Source: Legionella_C sp048541585
GTDB lineage: Bacteria; Pseudomonadota; Gammaproteobacteria; Legionellales; Legionellaceae
Direction: 5' to 3'
Assembly: GCF_048541585.1 (NCBI RefSeq)
Contig: NZ_CP183303.1
Span: 1,178,001-1,242,000 of the forward strand
Length of the DNA stretch: 64,000 nt
In this document: positions 1-9,869 of the stretch, one piece after another
Position numbering within the stretch: position 1 is the first letter of the stretch
Layout: each line of letters starts with the position of its first letter
The notes under the pieces: model-generated
Seen by the model: only the letters and a program-made list of their open reading frames with translations
What the model was told of the DNA's origin: nothing
The model's database searches: none
Made by a program: the position numbers and the translations under genes

Positions 1-61
1 TCTGAAATTTTCCTCCATCTAACTCTTTTAATGCATTTTGTATTTGATTAATTTTGGACAT
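1..61 (-). CDS. 5' end of a gene cut by the window edge (unknown function)
   Basis: An ATG on the minus strand (59-61) is preceded by a good AGGAAG ribosome binding site. It opens a frame beginning MSKINQIQNALKELDGGKFQ that runs off the window edge. Only about 20 residues are visible, so function cannot be assigned. From memory, this N-terminus resembles large proteins of accessory islands, some with restriction-endonuclease-like folds; that is a weak impression. It lies downstream of the conjugation operon and has its own leader, so it is probably a separate transcription unit. Confidence 0.55.
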   Translation of the reverse strand, partial: MSKINQIQNALKELDGGKFQ

Positions 62-564
62 TTCTAACTTCCTGATTATTCAATGTTCCTAATAATTATA
101 ATTCCGGAGCCATTAATCTTGCTTCGATTTTATTAATAGTATTAAGTATAAATTTATATGATTAAATAATAGACAATCTAAGTTTCGAAATCCAAGATGT
201 TTATTAATTTAAAAAAGTAAATTTTTTAGAGTTATAGAATTAGTTTTAGAATTCAACATTATGACTGTATGACTTTAAAAATTCTTTTAATCATTGACTT
301 TATATAAAATTATGCCTAAAGCCAAAACCTAACTTTTATAATTATTATAAGGATTTACTACTTAAAAGATTAAAAATTACCCATTATCTAAAAATTTCAG
401 AAAATTTTTGTAGTAGTTCGTCTAAATGATAGTTAAAGATGAAATTATTTAATAAATAATTAACACTTTATGTTTAAGTGATTAATTAACTTAGCAATCT
501 AGAAATTTATCTAATTTTACATTTGAAATATATCACAATTGAGTATTGTTAAAGGTAAATAGAT
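62..564. other. AT-rich intergenic stretch between the edge gene and traD
   Basis: About 500 bases with no supportable gene and very low GC. It must hold the promoter of the leftmost minus-strand gene and the end of the conjugation transcript. I do not see a convincing GC-rich hairpin plus T-run, so no terminator is called. Confidence 0.5.
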
Positions 565-2556
565 TTATTTTTTAAGTTCATTAACTTGATTAATAATAGT
601 CTTATTATCTGTATAGTGTTTTTGAGTTAAAGGAAGCGGTATTCTAACTTTATAAAGTTCCCCACCATTAACCAAAACAAAAGCCTGCCCCTTAGGCAAA
701 GAAATAATATCGTTTACCTCAATCATAGGTATAGAAGTAGTCTGAACTCGATCTTCATTTGTCGTATTAAAATAAACGCCATCTTCCCCATGGGGCGTAT
801 CATTGACCATAGAAACTTGCGTATGGCCGACTACACCAACTTGCGGTAATACTTTAACTAGGAGGTTAGCTGTTTCCTCATTTTTAACTCGAAGCACAAT
901 TAAAGTATTGAAGTTACCTTCAGAAACATCAGCTTTCGCTCTTGATCCAAATGCTACTTCCATATCTTGAATTGTTTGCGCATAGGCTGTGACTTGGAAA
1001 CCTGCGCCACCGGCTTTGTTTAAGATTTTTACAAATGAATCTTGAATAATTTCTGAGAGTTCATCGCAGTGAAGATTTAAACGATAATGAGTGGTACTTT
1101 CTTTATAGATTTTTCCAGCAGTTGATACTAAGTCAGATAAAAAGGCTTTACCTACAGCTTGAGCAATATTAGGGTTGGTTAAGCTATCAAGGCCGATATA
1201 AATTACTTTCTTTTCTTTGATTGCCTTCATTAACTCAATTTCGTTATTGCTATGCTTAAATGAAAATATTTTTGATGCATTACTCTTGTTAATTTCGGAT
1301 AGGACTGGTCCGACACTGGCGGTAATTTTATCATAATAATGTTTATCCATGATGGCGGCATCATAGAGATCAATCAGTATTTGATCGTGTAGACTTTCTA
1401 CATTTCCCGTAGTGATTGTCTTAGAAATATAATTTTTTAAGTATTCAATTACCGCTTTTGTTCTATCCATCGGTGCTATCTTTTTATTTTTACGGCTTAC
1501 CTTCTCTTCATGAGTAGTAAGAATGATTTCAATCTGTGAATGATAGTCAGAGTAATGCAGAGGCATGATTGTATCAGCATAGGCCATCAGTAATTGATCT
1601 AAACGACTAATATAAAAAGCAATAGATTTATAAGTAATGTGCTGCTGCATTTCTTCAAGGCAGATGGCCACAATATTGATATATTTCCAGGCAAAGGCTG
1701 CAAATTGTTTGCCTTCACCTTCAGCAGCGATAGCATCCGTAATACGTGTTGCAACTTCACTGACCTGATCATAGTTTTTTAAAGGGTTGTATTGAGCAGA
1801 TAAGTTAGGAAAACCTAGGTGTACAATGCGAAAATCATTTAATCTGTTCGATACTTCGCAAGCGGCATACATATCGCGAACTAAGTCTAAGTCGCCTTTA
1901 GGATCAACAACAATAACTGCATCGCCATTTCTAATATCTTGGTTAATTAGAATACTGGCAAGCCTTGTTTTCCCTACACGTGTTGTGCCAACAACAAAAG
2001 TATGTCCTACGCGTACCTCTTGCGGAATATACACGGGTGAGTCTTTTTCACCTAAACCATGCAGATAAGGGCTGCCACCGACAGATGGATCTGGCTTAAA
2101 AGGGTTTAATCTGGAAGGGTAATTAAGCCATTTAGCTAAGTAAGTGTCTTCGTGATTTTGGCAGTATTCTCTTGCAGCTCGATAGTATTTATTGCGCTGC
2201 ATAAACGATTCGTTTTTGATTTGCTTAATTTGATGTAAGCGTTGAGTATGATGCGGTAGCCAGCGAAAACCTTTACCTAAGAATAACCATTTTTTTGATA
2301 AGGGAATTTGCGTAGTAGACAATGCGTAGTAAGGCATGGCTAATAAACGCCAATGAAAGCGTTTAATTTTTAAGCCTTGCAAGCCTCTTAATAAACTTAA
2401 ACAGCTTAGTCCTGTTGCTGCATAACATCCCATGCTCTGTGTTAAAAGAAAAAGATGAGGTTTATGTAGTGCAAGGAAAGCTAGCGCAGCACAGGTCAAA
2501 CTAGTATAAAGTTCAGTGGGTTCGCGAAGCAAGTTTTCAACTGGATAATCTGCCAT
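565..2556 (-). CDS. traD: Conjugative coupling ATPase TraD (GI-T4SS/PFGI-1 type)
   Basis: Type IV coupling protein: an inner-membrane ATPase that brings the relaxase-DNA complex to the mating channel. Hydrophobic N-terminal stretches (about residues 15-90) are followed by a VirD4/TraD ATPase domain. The Walker A loop GTTRVGKTR is near residue 190 and the Walker B strand AVIVVDPKGD near residue 215. A later HCDELSEI fits the second acidic motif. At 663 residues it has normal length for the family. The start has a strong GGAGG site just upstream. It is the last gene of the conjugation operon, 4 bases after the small membrane gene. The assignment to the SXT/TOL-PFGI-1 subfamily is from family knowledge. 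Confidence 0.92.
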   Translation of the reverse strand: MADYPVENLLREPTELYTSLTCAALAFLALHKPHLFLLTQSMGCYAATGLSCLSLLRGLQGLKIKRFHWRLLAMPYYALSTTQIPLSKKWLFLGKGFRWLPHHTQRLHQIKQIKNESFMQRNKYYRAAREYCQNHEDTYLAKWLNYPSRLNPFKPDPSVGGSPYLHGLGEKDSPVYIPQEVRVGHTFVVGTTRVGKTRLASILINQDIRNGDAVIVVDPKGDLDLVRDMYAACEVSNRLNDFRIVHLGFPNLSAQYNPLKNYDQVSEVATRITDAIAAEGEGKQFAAFAWKYINIVAICLEEMQQHITYKSIAFYISRLDQLLMAYADTIMPLHYSDYHSQIEIILTTHEEKVSRKNKKIAPMDRTKAVIEYLKNYISKTITTGNVESLHDQILIDLYDAAIMDKHYYDKITASVGPVLSEINKSNASKIFSFKHSNNEIELMKAIKEKKVIYIGLDSLTNPNIAQAVGKAFLSDLVSTAGKIYKESTTHYRLNLHCDELSEIIQDSFVKILNKAGGAGFQVTAYAQTIQDMEVAFGSRAKADVSEGNFNTLIVLRVKNEETANLLVKVLPQVGVVGHTQVSMVNDTPHGEDGVYFNTTNEDRVQTTSIPMIEVNDIISLPKGQAFVLVNGGELYKVRIPLPLTQKHYTDNKTIINQVNELKK

Positions 2557-2560
2557 GTGG

Positions 2561-2890
2561 CTACCTCCACCAAAATATAATTTCAGTAAAGATTAAGACT
2601 ACTAACAAGGACCAGCGGCTACGTAATGCTAGCTTTAGTTGATCGGAGGTAACTTCATAGTTTTTTCGATTAATAATAATTTGAATAAATTGAGGCCAAA
2701 GAAGGTAAAGTAGTAGATAGAATAAAAGATGGCTTATTAAAAAATGGACATGATGAATTTGTAAAAAATGCTGGGCTTCCTGTAAAGGCTTACTTAACTG
2801 TAGTACTTGCGGAATAAGTAAGAAAAGCAAGAAGGCTGGTATAAGAAATTTAATTAAGACTATAATGGTTGAACATAAATAATAAAACAT
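2561..2890 (-). CDS. Small integral membrane protein of the conjugation operon
   Basis: About 109 residues. The ATG at 2890 is chosen because an AGGAG site sits 8 bases upstream; an in-frame ATG at 2920 lacks this. Two or three hydrophobic segments (residues about 3-25, 45-70 and the C-terminal WSLLVVLIFTEIIFWW) indicate an inner-membrane protein. It lies directly before traD with a 4-base gap, so it is probably co-translated with it and may help the coupling protein or the channel. I do not recognise a named family. Confidence 0.7.
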   Translation of the reverse strand: MFYYLCSTIIVLIKFLIPAFLLFLLIPQVLQLSKPLQEAQHFLQIHHVHFLISHLLFYLLLYLLWPQFIQIIINRKNYEVTSDQLKLALRSRWSLLVVLIFTEIIFWWR

Positions 2891-2903
2891 GGAATGTCTC
2901 CTC

Positions 2904-3119
2904 ATGATTAAGCCTATCAAAAGTCATCAATCCATGGCCTTTACGGCATTTAAAATCCTTTGCAAAATGTTAGCTTTACTACTACAAGTAGTCTGTCTAT
3001 TTACTTCAGATCGTCGCTCTTACTCGCGCTATTCACCTTATCAAGCGCAAGATCTTTATAAAAAAGGTCTGATAAATGCTGCAGAATACAATAGAGCAAT
3101 AAAAAACGATCTCTTATAA
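2904..3119 (+). CDS. Small SHOCT-like protein encoded against the conjugation operon
   Basis: About 71 residues from the ATG at 2904 (an in-frame ATG at 2889 is also possible). An N-terminal hydrophobic stretch (FKILCKMLALLLQVVCLF) is followed by a basic linker. The C-terminus YKKGLINAAEYNRAIKNDLL has the pattern of SHOCT/short C-terminal domains (LYxxGlItxxEYxxxKxxLL), which argues that it is a true gene rather than an antisense artefact. It fits exactly between two minus-strand genes and overlaps the end of the TraG-like gene by 6 bases. The ribosome binding site is weak. Function is unknown; membrane anchoring is inferred. Confidence 0.6.
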   Translation: MIKPIKSHQSMAFTAFKILCKMLALLLQVVCLFTSDRRSYSRYSPYQAQDLYKKGLINAAEYNRAIKNDLL

Positions 3120-4673
3120 TCTTCCTGCACTAGCTACTTTAGCACCTGCTCTTAAAACTTGAGTACTGACATGGGTGGCATTTTCACTGTGAACGTTAGC
3201 TTCATTAATTAATCCCATAAGACCTGCACCTGCTTCACCACCAAAATGGCTTGAAAGTTTTAACAATAAGAAAGGAGCGATAAAATAAAACATCACCGCT
3301 ATATTACGCATGGCAGACAAGACCTCATTTTTGCCAAGTGGATCTAAAACGCTTCTCTCCACGAAGCCCACTAAATGCCAAAGATATTGGATAAAGATAG
3401 CCATAATAAATAAACCACATAAACTACCTAGTGCCCTAAGGCTATAGCCGCTTAAAGCTAAAACAATAGGCGTCATAATAATTAAAAAGAAATAAAGAAA
3501 TGCTTGCATAACAGGAAGTGTTTGCATAATAGCTTCTCTTTTTAATGGTGTCGCAGTCCAAGATTTAGCCCATTGTCCCGCATTAACTAGGCTTTGGGTG
3601 ATGACACTACTAAATACGCCATTGGCGTTATCCATTAAATTTTTGACACTATTAGATTGCATGTCGCGGCTATCATTTAGCAACATTTTGGCAATATAAT
3701 CTTCAGAGGTTAGGTTAGAGTTCCATGCTTTAGGATGGCTGTTTTTAAAGGATCGCACTCTATCTAAGACAGCAAAGTAGTTTAGATGACTGTCAAAGAC
3801 ACTTGCATTATTAGCCACTTGCACTAAAGCATTGCGAAGTTTTAACCACCATTGATTACAGGTTGGATAGCCTTCGTCGGGTAGATGTTTCGCATCAATA
3901 TCACCGCGTTCTGCGGCATTTTCTAAATTACTGTTAGGTGCTTCTTTAAAGCTAAATCCAGGAACAGGTTGGCGCGCGTGAATCTTATCGTAGTAAAGCG
4001 TTTGATAGACTTTTGATCCTACCCATTTAAGATCTTCCTCACCACCATATTTTTTGAGAATGTCATCAATTTTAGCATTGTCTTGAGATTCGCTGTAATA
4101 ACTATTTCTAGCTTCTAGAAAACATTGCCGATGAAATTTTAAAGCTGATTCACGTACATCTGTTGGAAGATACGTTGAGATCAAATCGCCTTCTATGGCT
4201 TGTAAGCTATCAGAGCATCCAGTTACCTTCATTAAGCTATATGTTAATCCGGACATGTAATTCTGTAGAATAGCAAAGCCAATAGGCATTTTAACATTCG
4301 ATGTTAATACATCTGCAAATGCTTCATCGTAGGTTGTACCGGTATCTTTTAGGATAGAGGTTTTGGCATTACCTTTAATTCCACACATGGGTTTAAAGTT
4401 TAAGGCTTTTTCTTCTAAAGGAACGCATGGATAAACGAAAATAGCGCAGATTAAAAAAGTAACTGCTAACTCATAGAGAAAGTTATTTAATGCATATTCA
4501 GCTGCATGGTGGGTTGATCCAGAAGGCGCCAATACATTCTTTAAGAAACGATAAGCTACCATTAAAAACCCTAAATAAAGCAATCCTGTTTGCCAGAGCG
4601 CATTAAATAAAATTTCATACTGCTGCCAGCCTAAGTAGGTGGTATAAAGAGATAGAGGGCTAAAGACAACCAT
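3114..4673 (-). CDS. TraG N-terminal-domain-like mating-pair protein
   Basis: 519 residues. Hydrophobic segments lie at the N-terminus (about residues 25-50 and 65-95) and in the C-terminal third (about 385-480), around a long soluble middle region. This is the layout of the inner-membrane TraG-like protein that closes the PFGI-1/GI-T4SS operon after the PFL_4710 and PFL_4711 family genes. It should help build the mating pore and stabilise mating pairs. The ATG is one base after the stop of the preceding gene, indicating translational coupling. No entry-exclusion function can be read from the sequence. Confidence 0.8.
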   Translation of the reverse strand: MVVFSPLSLYTTYLGWQQYEILFNALWQTGLLYLGFLMVAYRFLKNVLAPSGSTHHAAEYALNNFLYELAVTFLICAIFVYPCVPLEEKALNFKPMCGIKGNAKTSILKDTGTTYDEAFADVLTSNVKMPIGFAILQNYMSGLTYSLMKVTGCSDSLQAIEGDLISTYLPTDVRESALKFHRQCFLEARNSYYSESQDNAKIDDILKKYGGEEDLKWVGSKVYQTLYYDKIHARQPVPGFSFKEAPNSNLENAAERGDIDAKHLPDEGYPTCNQWWLKLRNALVQVANNASVFDSHLNYFAVLDRVRSFKNSHPKAWNSNLTSEDYIAKMLLNDSRDMQSNSVKNLMDNANGVFSSVITQSLVNAGQWAKSWTATPLKREAIMQTLPVMQAFLYFFLIIMTPIVLALSGYSLRALGSLCGLFIMAIFIQYLWHLVGFVERSVLDPLGKNEVLSAMRNIAVMFYFIAPFLLLKLSSHFGGEAGAGLMGLINEANVHSENATHVSTQVLRAGAKVASAGRL

Positions 4674-4674
4674 A

Positions 4675-6060
4675 TCAAGCTCCCTTATTTTCAGATTTTA
4701 AGTATACAGCGCCATTTTTAACAACAGGTTGTTCGTGGTCGTCACCTGGTAAGCCTTTAGCAATACCTTGATGTCTTAAATCCATTAGCACACCAAGCGT
4801 TTCTGTCATCATTTTTTTGCGGACTTCATTTTCAAAAGCTAGTGAATGGATATCATCGTCAAGTTTCTTTAGTGCGAAGCGCACCATATCTAAAGCGGGT
4901 TTTAGATTTTGAACTTCTTGCACTTGTAATCCTGCTTGCAGAATACGACGCATCATTAGCGCTTTATCTAGCATATTTTGTACAGCAATCTCTTCGGCAA
5001 GCTTAGAAACAGTTAAAATCTGCTCCTCTCGTGACATACGCTGAATGGTCATGATTATTTCATCTGTAATCATGAGGTTTGAGGCGCTAACGAGCTTTAA
5101 TTTTTCTTCTGTGAGCGGCCATTTTCGATCAACCAGCTGCCAAAGTGCTCGAGATACATTACTCGTGCATGTATTGCTGCTATCGCAACTTTGTAATAGA
5201 GCAGATAATCCTATACCGGCTTTAGCGTCATGATTGGCTGTTTTTGTTTTATCTTCAGTGGCACTAACATGAATATCGCCTAATACTTTCACGGCCCAAT
5301 TAGCTGCTTCAGTGGGGTTTTTCCAGCTTTGAGTTAATGGTATTTGCGCGGTGGGCGCTTGTTGATTATCCAGAGGGATTCGATTCAGTAAAATATTGTA
5401 ACCTGCAATGACAACATCATTAATTACTTTAATTGGTCTTTGATATTTTCCACCAGCGTTACCTTTTTCTCGCCCTATCCAAGGTAAGCCATACTCATCT
5501 CTTTTTTGAGCAATTGTTTTAGCTGTTTCGCGCACATCTACGTTACCAGTTTTAGCGCGCTTTGCTGCTTCAAGCCAGCCTTGACTGTTTGAAACAGACA
5601 GCATACTTTCCATAGGTGACTGGCCTTCCTCTAGTGTTTTTTTAACATCTTGGCAATCTTTAACTTTAATTGAAAATTCATTTTGTGCACCAGCTGCGGT
5701 GTTTTGTAAAACGTTATATAAGGCTGGCATTGATTGTTGTAATTTATACATAGGAAAACCGGCTACAGAGCCTTTTAAGTTTTCAATAATGCCACTAGGA
5801 ATATTCATAGCGGATGATTTCATATCCTGGAAAGTATTAGTAATGGAAACCACTGGATTAAAGCCGTTGCAAGTAAAGCCAAGGCGACCATTAACATGTC
5901 CACCAATCGTTATTGTTTGATCAGTGTTTACTGGCGGAATATATAAATTAGAAATACCGCCTAACTTATAGTAATAGTCAGATTCATTAGGAAGAAACGA
6001 ACCAGCTAGGGCTGCTGATGAGGTTAAGCTGGCAATTAGTACAAATATGGGCTGCTTCAT
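4675..6060 (-). CDS. Integrating conjugative element protein, PFL_4711 family (TIGR03755-like)
   Basis: 461 residues with a clear signal peptide (KQPIFVLIASLTSSAALAG), so the protein is exported to the periplasm. The mature part is soluble, with pairs of cysteines (FTCNGF, SCDSSNTCTSN) that could form disulfides. Position between the TraU-like and TraG-like genes matches PFL_4711-family proteins of GI-T4SS elements, related in role to TraH-like pilus-assembly proteins. The gap to the downstream gene is 1 base. The family name is from knowledge of this operon type. Confidence 0.82.
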   Translation of the reverse strand: MKQPIFVLIASLTSSAALAGSFLPNESDYYYKLGGISNLYIPPVNTDQTITIGGHVNGRLGFTCNGFNPVVSITNTFQDMKSSAMNIPSGIIENLKGSVAGFPMYKLQQSMPALYNVLQNTAAGAQNEFSIKVKDCQDVKKTLEEGQSPMESMLSVSNSQGWLEAAKRAKTGNVDVRETAKTIAQKRDEYGLPWIGREKGNAGGKYQRPIKVINDVVIAGYNILLNRIPLDNQQAPTAQIPLTQSWKNPTEAANWAVKVLGDIHVSATEDKTKTANHDAKAGIGLSALLQSCDSSNTCTSNVSRALWQLVDRKWPLTEEKLKLVSASNLMITDEIIMTIQRMSREEQILTVSKLAEEIAVQNMLDKALMMRRILQAGLQVQEVQNLKPALDMVRFALKKLDDDIHSLAFENEVRKKMMTETLGVLMDLRHQGIAKGLPGDDHEQPVVKNGAVYLKSENKGA

Positions 6061-6068
6061 TGTTACAC

Positions 6069-7070
6069 CTACCTTTTTTCTGGGTGTTTAACTTTTGGAA
6101 AGGATAAAGATGCGATGTATTTACCGCCGTGCTGAACGCAGCCACGGTATTTACGCCAAACCACGAAAACATAATTACCATTACCTGCTATATCATCAGC
6201 AATGCCGAAATCCTTTGCATTGGCAGCATTTATATTCCGATTTCTAGGGTAAACTTCTTGCCAAATAACATGCTTTTGGCGTGGATCAAAAGTGACATTG
6301 GCAACAATACAGTTTTTACCACATGAGTTCTTAGTACTTTGTGTAACGTGTAGGCTATTTCTATTGGTAACGATATCGGCAGCATGCATTGCAGCAACCA
6401 CTGATGCGCGAAAGCGTGAGGGTTGAGTAACGCGCATAAGCCTTGGTACTTCATGTCCCCAGATATCTCCTAGGCTACCAATATCATGATTAATAAGCAG
6501 ATAGGGATGAGTAAGCATATAAGCTATTTCTGCTACTTCCGTTCTATCTGAAACAGCATCGGCTTCACTGATATAATAAGGGTAGCCATAATGTGTTTCT
6601 GCACGATGTGATAGATAAGGAATCTGATAAAATCCCGCAGGGCTGCCAATTACATCAACAACTCGAGTACGCTCATCATTAATATGCATATTGTTGATCT
6701 GGCCAGCATCATCGCCAAAACCTAGATCAGAACCAGTAGCTAGTTTATAAGCACGCTGATAGAGTGCTTGACTTCCCGGATTTTCAAATAATGCTTTTGC
6801 CTCAATCCATGGATTGGTCTCAGGTCGATTAGCAACAGTTACAATTAAATCAGGTAAGAATTGTTCCACTGCTGGAACGGCTACCATTTTCGGTGGGAAT
6901 TTTCCTTCAGCCCAAGTGCAGCTACCAATAATTTTATAATGGGAATTACTTAATGTTTTACTTAAAACGCGTGTGGCGATAGTAAACGTATTAACGGGAT
7001 GCGGTGGCTTAATACTTTCTTTAGCTTGTGCGGTTAAGCAAGTCATTATAGTTAAAATGGCTAGATTAAT
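6069..7070 (-). CDS. TraU-like periplasmic protein, PFL_4710 family, probable non-ATG start
   Basis: The mature protein has cysteines (GSCTWAEGKF, NSCGKNCIV, YRGCVQH) and a long conserved-looking body, fitting the TraU-like PFL_4710 family of conjugation proteins. The frame stays open upstream to an ATG at 7202, but that lies 136 bases inside the TraC gene. A start at ATT 7070 gives NLAILTIMTCLTAQA, a plausible signal peptide, and follows an AGAGGA site. The next ATG (in LTIMTCLT) leaves too short a leader. I therefore favour a rare non-ATG start overlapping the traC stop by 5 bases. The family is likely; the start is uncertain. Confidence 0.75.
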   Translation of the reverse strand: MNLAILTIMTCLTAQAKESIKPPHPVNTFTIATRVLSKTLSNSHYKIIGSCTWAEGKFPPKMVAVPAVEQFLPDLIVTVANRPETNPWIEAKALFENPGSQALYQRAYKLATGSDLGFGDDAGQINNMHINDERTRVVDVIGSPAGFYQIPYLSHRAETHYGYPYYISEADAVSDRTEVAEIAYMLTHPYLLINHDIGSLGDIWGHEVPRLMRVTQPSRFRASVVAAMHAADIVTNRNSLHVTQSTKNSCGKNCIVANVTFDPRQKHVIWQEVYPRNRNINAANAKDFGIADDIAGNGNYVFVVWRKYRGCVQHGGKYIASLSFPKVKHPEKR

Positions 7071-9861
7071 CGCTGTAAAAGCAGTCCTCTTGTTTTGGTT
7101 TTTGATTTTTGTTTTCCAAGCGTTTAGCAATAATTTCTGCAGCCTTAAGGACATCATGTTCTTTCTCCAAAGCATGTCGCTCTGCCTTTTCTGTTTTTTC
7201 ATTCATAAGTAAGGCAAGTAAATAGCGAGGTGGAATAACACGAAATAATCCCTGATAACGTGAACCTAACAAGACAGCTTCTGCATACAAGCCTTTTTGT
7301 GAATCAATATCTCTGATTAAGGCTTCCTGCTGCGGTGTTAATTGTTTAAATCGTTTGACATCATTAATTTCTTTTTCATCCAGACCTAATAAAATCCAGG
7401 TCTCAATAAGCGATAGAATTTTAGTGGCTTTTTCAGAATTCATATCAGTAACGTTCTGTGTAATAGCAGCAAGCCACAAGCCTAGTTTTCTTGCGACTTT
7501 AGCTACTAATAAACATGCCGTAACCACTGATGGAATTTGAAATTGCAGATGTGATTCATCAATAAAGAGAAAAGTAGGGCGGTTATCATTTTGTGTTGCT
7601 TCTGCCATGCCAAGTATTCTTGGCAGCAGAGACACCATCACTAAGGCTAGTTTTCCTGGCTCATCTTTTATAGCTGAAATATCGATATGAAAGATATCAA
7701 AATCACCTAAGGGCTCAGTAGGCACATTAAAAAAACGGGATTTGGCACTGTTTATTACATAACTGTTTAAGCGGTCATGCATATCCAAAATTCGATCTTT
7801 TTTACGCGCAACCGTTTCATTCTCCATACGCCGTTTAAAAGCAGCTACGATATGCTCTGTTAGCATTTGGGGTATGTCATTCTTAAAGGAAGTTAAAATG
7901 GCATCACTTAAGACTTCGATTAAAAGTGTTTCATCAGCTAAAGTAAATTGCTCTTCTTCCAAAGTATTTGCTTCGGTAATCATGGTACGCAAAGCCAAAG
8001 CAAGCTCTGCAAGATAAGAGCGAGAATCATTACATGAAAGCTCAAAGGGATTAGCCGGTTGCTCCAAATTTTCTTTCAAAGCCATTATCTTTTGCGCAAT
8101 TAAAGCGGCTTGCTCTGAATTTAGATTATCAGTAATTTCAGGAATGGCTTTGTAAGCCTCACAAAAAGGATTTAACGGAACAGCTTCACCTTTTTTGTTG
8201 CTAAGTAATAATTGTTTGGTATGTTTGCCATGAGCTTTAGCATGAATAAGCATGCGATCAAAAGAGTTACCCATTTCAAATAAAACGATACGGGCATTTT
8301 TAATGGCCATTAAGGAATTAATCATCCAGCCAATTAAGACAGATTTGCCACCGCCTGAATTAGCAAATATAGCACAGTGAGAATTTTGACTGATGAAATC
8401 AGTATGTAATAAGTCAAATAAGACAGGCTCACCTAATCGATTAAAGAAGGTAAAGCAAGGTAGGTGTTTTGCTCCTTGATTGCGGCCATAAACAGGTAAT
8501 AGGGCTGCGAGCTCTGAAGCATATAATAAGCGATCAAAGCGTAAAAATTGGCGTGCAAAGGCCGGAATAAAATTAAAAGGAAGTGCACAAAGATAACTAT
8601 TTAATGGATGCAAATCATGTTGCGAGGATATAAGTGGCATTTTGGCATCCACAAATAGATCTTTTAATTCTTTTTCAATATGAAGCGCTTTTTCTTCAGT
8701 TTCTGCTCGATATAAGACAGCTTGATTCACCCAAAATAAGCGGTTTCCAGTCGCTAATTCATCACGTGCTGTTTTAATGTCTTGTTTTACTTGGGTTGGT
8801 TTTAAGCTTGTTCCAATAATGCCTTTCTCTAAGCGTATTAAATGTGCGTCTAAGGCATCATCATGACTAAATATAACTTGTATAGTGTAGGTTGCTCCTT
8901 CTGGTAATCGATCTAGTAGGGCATAGCGATGTTTAGGATTGGCCTGAGGTCGCTCTCGAGACAGTAGGCCGATATCAGGCGCTTCACGTAAGCCATCAAC
9001 ATATAAAATTCGATGATGGCAGCTATCAAAAATAAAGCCTTGATTCGTGCTTTGTGGCGGCGTAAAAAATACAGCTTGTGCAAGCGTATATCCAGCAGGT
9101 TTTTTATTAATGGGATAAGGAAAACGAGTAATCAGTTCTTCTATATTTCCTTGCGTTAATTGAGAATTTGGATTAAACCAACGCACCCACCAATAATAAT
9201 AGTCTTTACCTGTTAGGCGTTTTAATTGTAATCCAGGTGAACGAAGTTTATTTTCAATTTGTGCTATAACATCGAGATGTTCAGCAAGCGCTTGTTCTCT
9301 CGTTGACTCTAGCTGTTGATACAACCGATAAAACAAAACTCGAATTCGTCGACGTCGACCGCGATAAGGCATGCCGGTTTTAGGATCATAAAATAGTCCT
9401 TCCTCTCTGGTCATCTTAGTCATTAAATCAGCCAGTCGATTGCAATAATCCTGAGTAAATGAATCATCAATAAGGCCGGAATTAACATGTTGTTTTATGT
9501 GTTTTAACACTGGTTTAAGACAGTAATCATCGTTAACATACATTTGCATAACCCAAGGGTCTTCTTTGTAAAGAGGTACAACTGTGGCAAAGGTTTCCTT
9601 TACCTTTTGAAAGACTGCTTCTAGGTGGTCAGTTGAGGAGGCTTCTGCTGGAATACTGGCAAGTTCAAAACCAGAGCCAATGCTAACACCATCTTGTAAC
9701 AAGAAAAGATTTTCTTTGTCACAGAAATCAACAATAGCCCATTGATCAGGTAAAGAGGGTAGTTTATTTTGATAGCGTGCTTTAACTGCCTTCTCGGTAA
9801 CCGGAGATGAGCTGTACTCACCTATCAACCAGTTATTTAATGACTGTAACCATTGCTTCAT
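7066..9861 (-). CDS. traC: TraC-like conjugative transfer ATPase, PFL_4706 family
   Basis: 931 residues, the VirB4/TraC-type motor that powers pilus assembly and DNA transfer. Walker A SGGGKSVLIG lies near residue 503 and Walker B PTFLFIDESHLQ near residue 765, with the expected large N-terminal domain before them. A later SLIETWILLGLDEKE segment is also typical. The gene follows the lipoprotein gene by 8 bases, as in GI-T4SS operons (TIGR03744 family by recollection). No truncation or missing motif was seen. Confidence 0.93.
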   Translation of the reverse strand: MKQWLQSLNNWLIGEYSSSPVTEKAVKARYQNKLPSLPDQWAIVDFCDKENLFLLQDGVSIGSGFELASIPAEASSTDHLEAVFQKVKETFATVVPLYKEDPWVMQMYVNDDYCLKPVLKHIKQHVNSGLIDDSFTQDYCNRLADLMTKMTREEGLFYDPKTGMPYRGRRRRIRVLFYRLYQQLESTREQALAEHLDVIAQIENKLRSPGLQLKRLTGKDYYYWWVRWFNPNSQLTQGNIEELITRFPYPINKKPAGYTLAQAVFFTPPQSTNQGFIFDSCHHRILYVDGLREAPDIGLLSRERPQANPKHRYALLDRLPEGATYTIQVIFSHDDALDAHLIRLEKGIIGTSLKPTQVKQDIKTARDELATGNRLFWVNQAVLYRAETEEKALHIEKELKDLFVDAKMPLISSQHDLHPLNSYLCALPFNFIPAFARQFLRFDRLLYASELAALLPVYGRNQGAKHLPCFTFFNRLGEPVLFDLLHTDFISQNSHCAIFANSGGGKSVLIGWMINSLMAIKNARIVLFEMGNSFDRMLIHAKAHGKHTKQLLLSNKKGEAVPLNPFCEAYKAIPEITDNLNSEQAALIAQKIMALKENLEQPANPFELSCNDSRSYLAELALALRTMITEANTLEEEQFTLADETLLIEVLSDAILTSFKNDIPQMLTEHIVAAFKRRMENETVARKKDRILDMHDRLNSYVINSAKSRFFNVPTEPLGDFDIFHIDISAIKDEPGKLALVMVSLLPRILGMAEATQNDNRPTFLFIDESHLQFQIPSVVTACLLVAKVARKLGLWLAAITQNVTDMNSEKATKILSLIETWILLGLDEKEINDVKRFKQLTPQQEALIRDIDSQKGLYAEAVLLGSRYQGLFRVIPPRYLLALLMNEKTEKAERHALEKEHDVLKAAEIIAKRLENKNQKPKQEDCFYSD

Positions 9862-9869
9862 AGCACTCC

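Noticed and set aside
1826..2068. Plus-strand open frame opposite traD
   Set aside because: Lies entirely over the ATPase core; no separate ribosome site or family signal.
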